Below, piece by piece: positions 11,225 through 13,702 of a stretch of 13,702 nucleotides of DNA (position 1 is the stretch's first letter; the number at the start of each line of letters is the position of its first letter). The position numbers and the translations under genes were made by a program. The stretch lies in assembly GCA_964374095.1 (NCBI GenBank), contig CAYJXJ010000126.1, positions 1-13,702 on the forward strand. Reading direction: 5' to 3'. The stretch is from CAYJXJ01 sp964374095 (GTDB taxonomy: Bacteria; Elusimicrobiota; Elusimicrobia; UBA1565; UBA9628). The notes under the pieces were generated by a model that was not told where the DNA came from, made no database searches, and worked only from the letters and a program-made list of their open reading frames with translations.

Positions 11225-11233
11225 ATTGTAGCA
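11225..11233 (-). promoter_or_regulatory. Extended -10 promoter of the HicA-like gene
   Basis: On the minus strand TGCTACAAT is a TGn extended -10 followed by 9 nt and the ATG at 11215. Transcription would start within about three bases of the start codon. Confidence 0.55.
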
Positions 11234-11285
11234 AGTTTCCCAGCCCGCGGGAAATTTTCCGGGAACTTTTTACCCCCCTGGATCG

Positions 11286-11291
11286 TATAGA
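11286..11291 (+). promoter_or_regulatory. Possible -10 (TATAGA) for spoVG
   Basis: TATAGA lies 5 nt before the leader hairpin, so transcription would start at about the first base of the stem. No -35 is visible, and the call rests on position and a partial -10 match. Confidence 0.3.
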
Positions 11292-11296
11292 CCCCG

Positions 11297-11342
11297 GGGC
11301 CCTCGCCACCCTAAGGTGAAAGCCGAGCATTGGCGAGGGCCC
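11297..11342 (+). promoter_or_regulatory. Leader hairpin directly upstream of the spoVG ribosome-binding site
   Basis: GGGCCCTCGCCA (11297-11308) and TGGCGAGGGCCC (11331-11342) form a perfect, very GC-rich 12-bp stem with a 22-nt loop. It ends one base before the Shine-Dalgarno sequence GGGAGGA (11344-11350). The stem would sit at the 5' end of the spoVG mRNA and could control ribosome access or RNA stability. It could also be a protein-binding palindrome in DNA. Confidence 0.7.
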
Positions 11343-11356
11343 AGGGAGGATTGTTC

Positions 11357-11689
11357 ATGGCCGAGACTGAAACGCCGGAGTTGGACGCCGCGGTGAGGCT
11401 CTTCGACGACCCGGAGGGAAAGCTCCTGGGCTTCGCGGACCTGGTGATCGGAAAGTCGTTCGTGATCAAGGGAATACGGATCCTGATGGGGCCGGAGAAG
11501 GAGGACCGGCCGGCGGGGCCGTTTTTGAGCTTCCCCGCGCGCCGGCGCTCCTCAGGGGAGAAGCCCTGGATGGACGTGGCGCATCCGATCACGACCGAGG
11601 CCTACCAGGCCGCGCGCCAGCTGGTGCTGGGGGAGTTCGAGAGGGTCCGCGCCGGGGGGGCCCCCTCCCCGCGGGCGGCGCCGAGGTAG
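11357..11689 (+). CDS. spoVG: SpoVG family regulatory RNA/DNA-binding protein
   Basis: A 110-residue SpoVG homologue. The family core is present: GKLLGFADLVIGKSFVIKGIRI (21-42, matching the GxxKAxAxVxxDxxFVVxxIKV pattern), GPFLSFPARR (54-63, equivalent to the family's FVxMPSRK), and MDVAHPIT (72-79, equivalent to RDIAHPI), then a C-terminal helix (80-98) and a short Gly/Pro/Arg tail. SpoVG proteins are small site-specific nucleic-acid binders, acting as global post-transcriptional or transcriptional regulators. Despite the name they are widespread in non-spore-formers. The ATG at 11357 has a strong Shine-Dalgarno sequence (GGGAGGA, 6-nt spacing) and a leader hairpin just upstream. The HicA-like gene is divergent and the ribbon-helix-helix gene follows on the same strand with its own promoter. 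Confidence 0.85.
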   Translation: MAETETPELDAAVRLFDDPEGKLLGFADLVIGKSFVIKGIRILMGPEKEDRPAGPFLSFPARRRSSGEKPWMDVAHPITTEAYQAARQLVLGEFERVRAGGAPSPRAAPR

Positions 11690-11702
11690 GCCTCCGGGGG
11701 GC

Positions 11703-11731
11703 TTGATGGTTTTGAGCGGACGGGGTATAAT
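11703..11731 (+). promoter_or_regulatory. Sigma-70-type promoter of the ribbon-helix-helix gene
   Basis: TTGATG (11703-11708), a 17-bp spacer and a consensus TATAAT (11726-11731) make the best full promoter in the window. Transcription would start near 11738, about 11 nt before the ATG at 11749. Confidence 0.75.
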
Positions 11732-11743
11732 TCTGATAATACC
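11724..11743. promoter_or_regulatory. Candidate self-operator over the -10 of the ribbon-helix-helix gene
   Basis: GGTATAAT (11724-11731) and ATAATACC (11736-11743) form an inverted repeat with 7 of 8 matching pairs and a 4-bp spacer. It covers the -10 box and the predicted start site, the usual place for autorepression by ribbon-helix-helix antitoxins. Confidence 0.5.
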
Positions 11744-11748
11744 AAAGT

Positions 11749-11892
11749 ATGAATTATTCCAAGACCGTCAAGACAGCCTTGAGCCTCCCGGAGGCGTTGT
11801 ACCGTCAGGGAGAGGCCCTGCGCCGGCGGCGGGGCCTCTCCCGCAGCGGCCTCTACGCGGAGGCCCTCCGCTTCGCTTTGGGGCTCGAGTGA
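11749..11892 (+). CDS. Small ribbon-helix-helix (CopG/Arc-like) DNA-binding protein, orphan antitoxin-like
   Basis: A 47-residue protein. Residues 6-13 (TVKTALSL) form the predicted DNA-contacting strand, 14-27 (PEALYRQGEALRRR) helix A, GLSRSGLY (29-36) the conserved turn, and AEALRFAL (37-44) helix B. This is the layout of CopG/RelB/MazE-like antitoxins, which bind DNA as dimers through the paired strand. The protein lacks the C-terminal extension with which such antitoxins usually wrap a toxin. No MazF-, RelE- or PIN-like toxin follows: a frame starting at GTG 11889 is open but does not resemble a toxin. A consensus promoter with an overlapping inverted repeat lies immediately upstream. There is no clear Shine-Dalgarno sequence. 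It is either a stand-alone autoregulated repressor or the remnant of a toxin-antitoxin pair. Confidence 0.75.
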   Translation: MNYSKTVKTALSLPEALYRQGEALRRRRGLSRSGLYAEALRFALGLE

Positions 11893-11968
11893 CCGAAACG
11901 CCGTGGCCGGCGTTAGGTCATCCTCTTATACGATGGCGCGGCGCTGGCCCGGACGGCCGATTTTGTTC

Positions 11969-11974
11969 TAGTAT
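11969..11974 (+). promoter_or_regulatory. Candidate -10 (TAGTAT) of the EF-P gene
   Basis: TAGTAT ends 6 nt before the ATG at 11981, the spacing expected for a leaderless transcript. There is no TGn extension and no convincing -35. A second -10-like TATACG at 11927-11932 lies further upstream. Confidence 0.35.
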
Positions 11975-11980
11975 CCAGAC

Positions 11981-12628
11981 ATGGTGCTCGCCTCCGAGCT
12001 CAAGACCGGCGCCGTCCTTCGCCTGGACCGGGAACTCCATAAGGTGATCGAGTCCGTGACTCACGCCGGCGGCGGCAAGAGCGGAACGATGGTGCACTCC
12101 AAGCTGCGCAGCCTCGCGACCGGCCACGTGACAGAGCGGCGTTTCGCCCCGGACGACAAACTCCAAGACGTTGCGGTCACGCGCGCCAAGATGCAGTTTC
12201 TCTTCAAGGATGGCGAGGCTTTCACCTTCATGCATTCAGAGACCTTCGAGCAGACCGCGATCCAGAGGTCCGTGATCGGTCCGGGCGCCGTCTTTTTAAA
12301 GGAAAACGAGGAGTTCGAGGTGGAATTCTACGAGGAAAAGCCGCTGGCGGTGCTGTTTCCGGAAGTCATGGAACTGGCTGTGACGAGCACCGCCGCGGGC
12401 ATCCGGGGCCAGGGGGATTCGGCTCCCAAGGAAGCCGTGCTGGAGAACGGGCTCACGGTGCACGTCCCCCAATTCATCAAAGAAGGAGACCATGTGCGGG
12501 TGGCGGTTGAGACCGGCAAATACCTCGACCGCGTGAGCGACCGCGAGGTCAAGGGCGCGAAGTTCTCGGTGTCCGCCCCGCCGGTCAGGACCGGCAAGCC
12601 CCAAGGAAAACCGGAGGAGAAGAAATAA
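11981..12628 (+). CDS. efp: Translation elongation factor P
   Basis: A 215-residue EF-P, which binds ribosomes stalled at polyproline stretches and promotes peptide-bond formation. The three domains are evident: a KOW-like N-terminal domain (1-65), an OB domain (about 66-130, with FMHSETFEQ at 83-91), and the C-terminal OB signature (GIRGQGDSAPKEAVLENG at 140-157, then VPQFIKEGDHVRV at 162-174 and TGKYLDR at 178-184). The tip loop is GGGKSGT rather than the usual PGKGxA. The modifiable lysine is kept as K33, but the preceding proline is replaced and one residue is inserted. The protein carries a roughly 30-residue Lys/Pro-rich tail not found in the typical family of about 185 residues. No EpmA or EpmB gene is in the window. 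The ATG has no Shine-Dalgarno sequence. The LPP20-like gene starts 1 nt after the stop. Confidence 0.93.
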   Translation: MVLASELKTGAVLRLDRELHKVIESVTHAGGGKSGTMVHSKLRSLATGHVTERRFAPDDKLQDVAVTRAKMQFLFKDGEAFTFMHSETFEQTAIQRSVIGPGAVFLKENEEFEVEFYEEKPLAVLFPEVMELAVTSTAAGIRGQGDSAPKEAVLENGLTVHVPQFIKEGDHVRVAVETGKYLDRVSDREVKGAKFSVSAPPVRTGKPQGKPEEKK

Positions 12629-12629
12629 A

Positions 12630-13661
12630 ATGACCTTTTCATCGATCGTGATCGCGGCCCTTCTGGCGGGCGGGGCGGCCGCCAAGGACTCCAAACCCGA
12701 TTGGGTGAAGGGGCCCAGCCGGGCCCACCCCCGCGCCACCCACCTGACCGCGGTCGGCTTCGGCGAGAGCCGGGCCGTCGCCGAGGAGCGCGCCCGGGGC
12801 GAGCTGTCCAAGATTTTCTCCAGCGTGGTGACGGTCGAGACCGGCGTCAGCACGACGGAGGGGACCAAGGAACAGGGCGGGAAGGCCTCGAACTCCTTCT
12901 CCCAGACCGTGTTTCAAACGGTGCAGACCGCCTCCCAGATGGCCCTGGAGGGCGTGGAGATTCCGGAGAATTGGCAGGACTCCGACACCCGCCAGCACTA
13001 CTCCCTGGCCGTGCTCGAGAGGTCCAAGGCGGTCTTGGCGGTGGAGGAGAAGCTCGGCGAGCTCGACGAGCAGGCCAAGGAGTGGAAGACGCAGATGGAC
13101 CAGGCTTCGGCCAAGCTCCCGCGGGTCAAGGCGGCCATGAAGGTCGCGGCCCTGCTCAAAGCCCGCGAGACCCTCAATGCCCAGCACCGGGTCCTCGACG
13201 CCTCGGGCAAATCCGTGCCCGCGCCCTTCAACGCGGCGCAGGCCCGCGCGGCCGCCTCCAAGGCGCTTTCCGAGCTCGAGGTGGTGGTGGATTTCTCCTG
13301 CGACGCGGCGTCGGGTGCGGCCTGCGGCCGGGAGGTCGAGACCGGGGTGATCCAAGGCCTGAATCGCTTCGGGTTCCAGGCCCGCCTGACCCAAAGCGCG
13401 GAGCCCGACATCCTGGTGGAGGGTCCGGTGGCCACCGTGCCGATGGACGGGGACGGCACCCCGTGGAAGTACGGGCGCAGTTCGGTCACGGTCAGCCTCA
13501 AGGACGGCAGGACCGGGCGCGTCATTCTTCAATTCGAGGCAAGCGAGCGCGCGGCCGCCCGCGAAGCGCGCGAGGCCGCGCGGCGCAGCCGGGCCGGTCT
13601 CGCCAAAAAGGTCGCCAAACAGGCCCACGAGGCCGTGGTCTCCTACTTCGAGAACCAGTAG
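12630..13661 (+). CDS. LPP20-like secreted protein
   Basis: A 343-residue exported protein. Residues 1-18 are a signal peptide (IVIAALLAGGAAA). Residues 21-65 match the LPP20 pattern: PDWVKG, then LTAVGFGESRAVAEERARGELSKIF. Residues about 130-180 are helical and possibly coiled-coil. The C-terminal half carries a predicted beta-rich region (PDILVEGPV; SSVTVSLKDGRTGRVILQFEAS) and a basic, alanine-rich final helix. No lipobox cysteine follows the signal, so the mature protein is probably soluble and periplasmic rather than a lipoprotein. Cysteines occur only in the DFSCDAASGAACGRE segment. The gene starts 1 nt after efp with a strong Shine-Dalgarno sequence (GGAGGAG, 12613-12619) inside the end of efp, so the pair is almost certainly co-transcribed. 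The biochemical role of the family is poorly defined. Confidence 0.8.
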   Translation: MTFSSIVIAALLAGGAAAKDSKPDWVKGPSRAHPRATHLTAVGFGESRAVAEERARGELSKIFSSVVTVETGVSTTEGTKEQGGKASNSFSQTVFQTVQTASQMALEGVEIPENWQDSDTRQHYSLAVLERSKAVLAVEEKLGELDEQAKEWKTQMDQASAKLPRVKAAMKVAALLKARETLNAQHRVLDASGKSVPAPFNAAQARAAASKALSELEVVVDFSCDAASGAACGREVETGVIQGLNRFGFQARLTQSAEPDILVEGPVATVPMDGDGTPWKYGRSSVTVSLKDGRTGRVILQFEASERAAAREAREAARRSRAGLAKKVAKQAHEAVVSYFENQ

Positions 13662-13702
13662 CGTCGCGCCCGAGGTGGGAGGGGTCTTGACGCGCGGCGG
13701 TT
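13662..13702. other. Right-edge stretch, nothing identifiable
   Basis: Only 41 bp remain after the LPP20-like gene. A GGGAGGGG tract at 13676-13684 could be a ribosome-binding site for a following gene, but no start codon in good position is visible before the window ends. Confidence 0.3.

Noticed and set aside
11889..12047. Possible toxin gene directly after the RHH gene (GTG at 11889)
   Set aside because: The translation has no MazF, RelE or PIN motif, runs into the EF-P gene out of frame and has shadow-like composition.
12639..13690. Long frames on both strands overlapping the LPP20-like gene
   Set aside because: Only the frame at 12630-13661 has a Shine-Dalgarno sequence, a signal peptide and the LPP20 pattern. 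The others are low-information Gly/Arg/Leu-rich shadows.

Overview
The window is GC-rich bacterial DNA with dense genes and strong G/C third-position bias. Two features point to a diderm (Gram-negative) cell: a predicted outer-membrane beta-barrel protein with a C-terminal phenylalanine, and an LPP20-like secreted protein. The mix of a WD40/Ser-Thr kinase fusion, SpoVG, EF-P and LPP20 would fit a lineage such as Elusimicrobiota or a deltaproteobacterium-like group. That placement is inference: no rRNA or other taxonomic marker is present. There are no tRNA or rRNA genes, CRISPR arrays, transposases or phage genes.

Layout. Positions 1-132 hold no confident gene but carry a long imperfect inverted repeat. 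From 3930 down to 133 the minus strand reads as one block: a SIS-domain sugar-phosphate isomerase or deaminase, a SixA-type phosphohistidine phosphatase, an outer-membrane barrel protein whose start overlaps sixA, and a membrane-anchored diguanylate cyclase with its own promoter. Divergent from this, 4056-7034 (+) encodes a 992-residue receptor-like protein: signal peptide, seven-bladed WD40 propeller, linker, one transmembrane helix, helical-repeat region, and a complete Ser/Thr kinase at the C-terminus. A secreted orphan protein follows (+). A ClsB-like cardiolipin synthase (-) converges on it across a perfect 15-bp inverted repeat. Divergent from the synthase is a UPF1/IGHMBP2-like superfamily 1 helicase (+). 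Then come a HicA-like protein (-) lacking the catalytic histidine, SpoVG (+) behind a strong leader hairpin, a 47-residue ribbon-helix-helix protein (+) with an apparent self-operator, and a two-gene unit of EF-P and an LPP20-like protein (+).

Themes. Several genes are signalling or envelope functions (diguanylate cyclase, receptor kinase, SixA, barrel protein, cardiolipin synthase, LPP20-like). The 11.0-11.9 kb segment holds three small nucleic-acid-binding proteins, two of which look like toxin-antitoxin halves without partners. Many genes have a -10 element, often of the extended TGn type, only 6-9 nt before the start codon and no Shine-Dalgarno sequence, which suggests common leaderless transcription. 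spoVG and the LPP20-like gene do have strong Shine-Dalgarno sequences. The most unexpected signal is a short element upstream of two unrelated genes (7085-7120 and 9062-9097). Read in frame it gives nearly the same peptide, and the two copies differ mostly at third codon positions.
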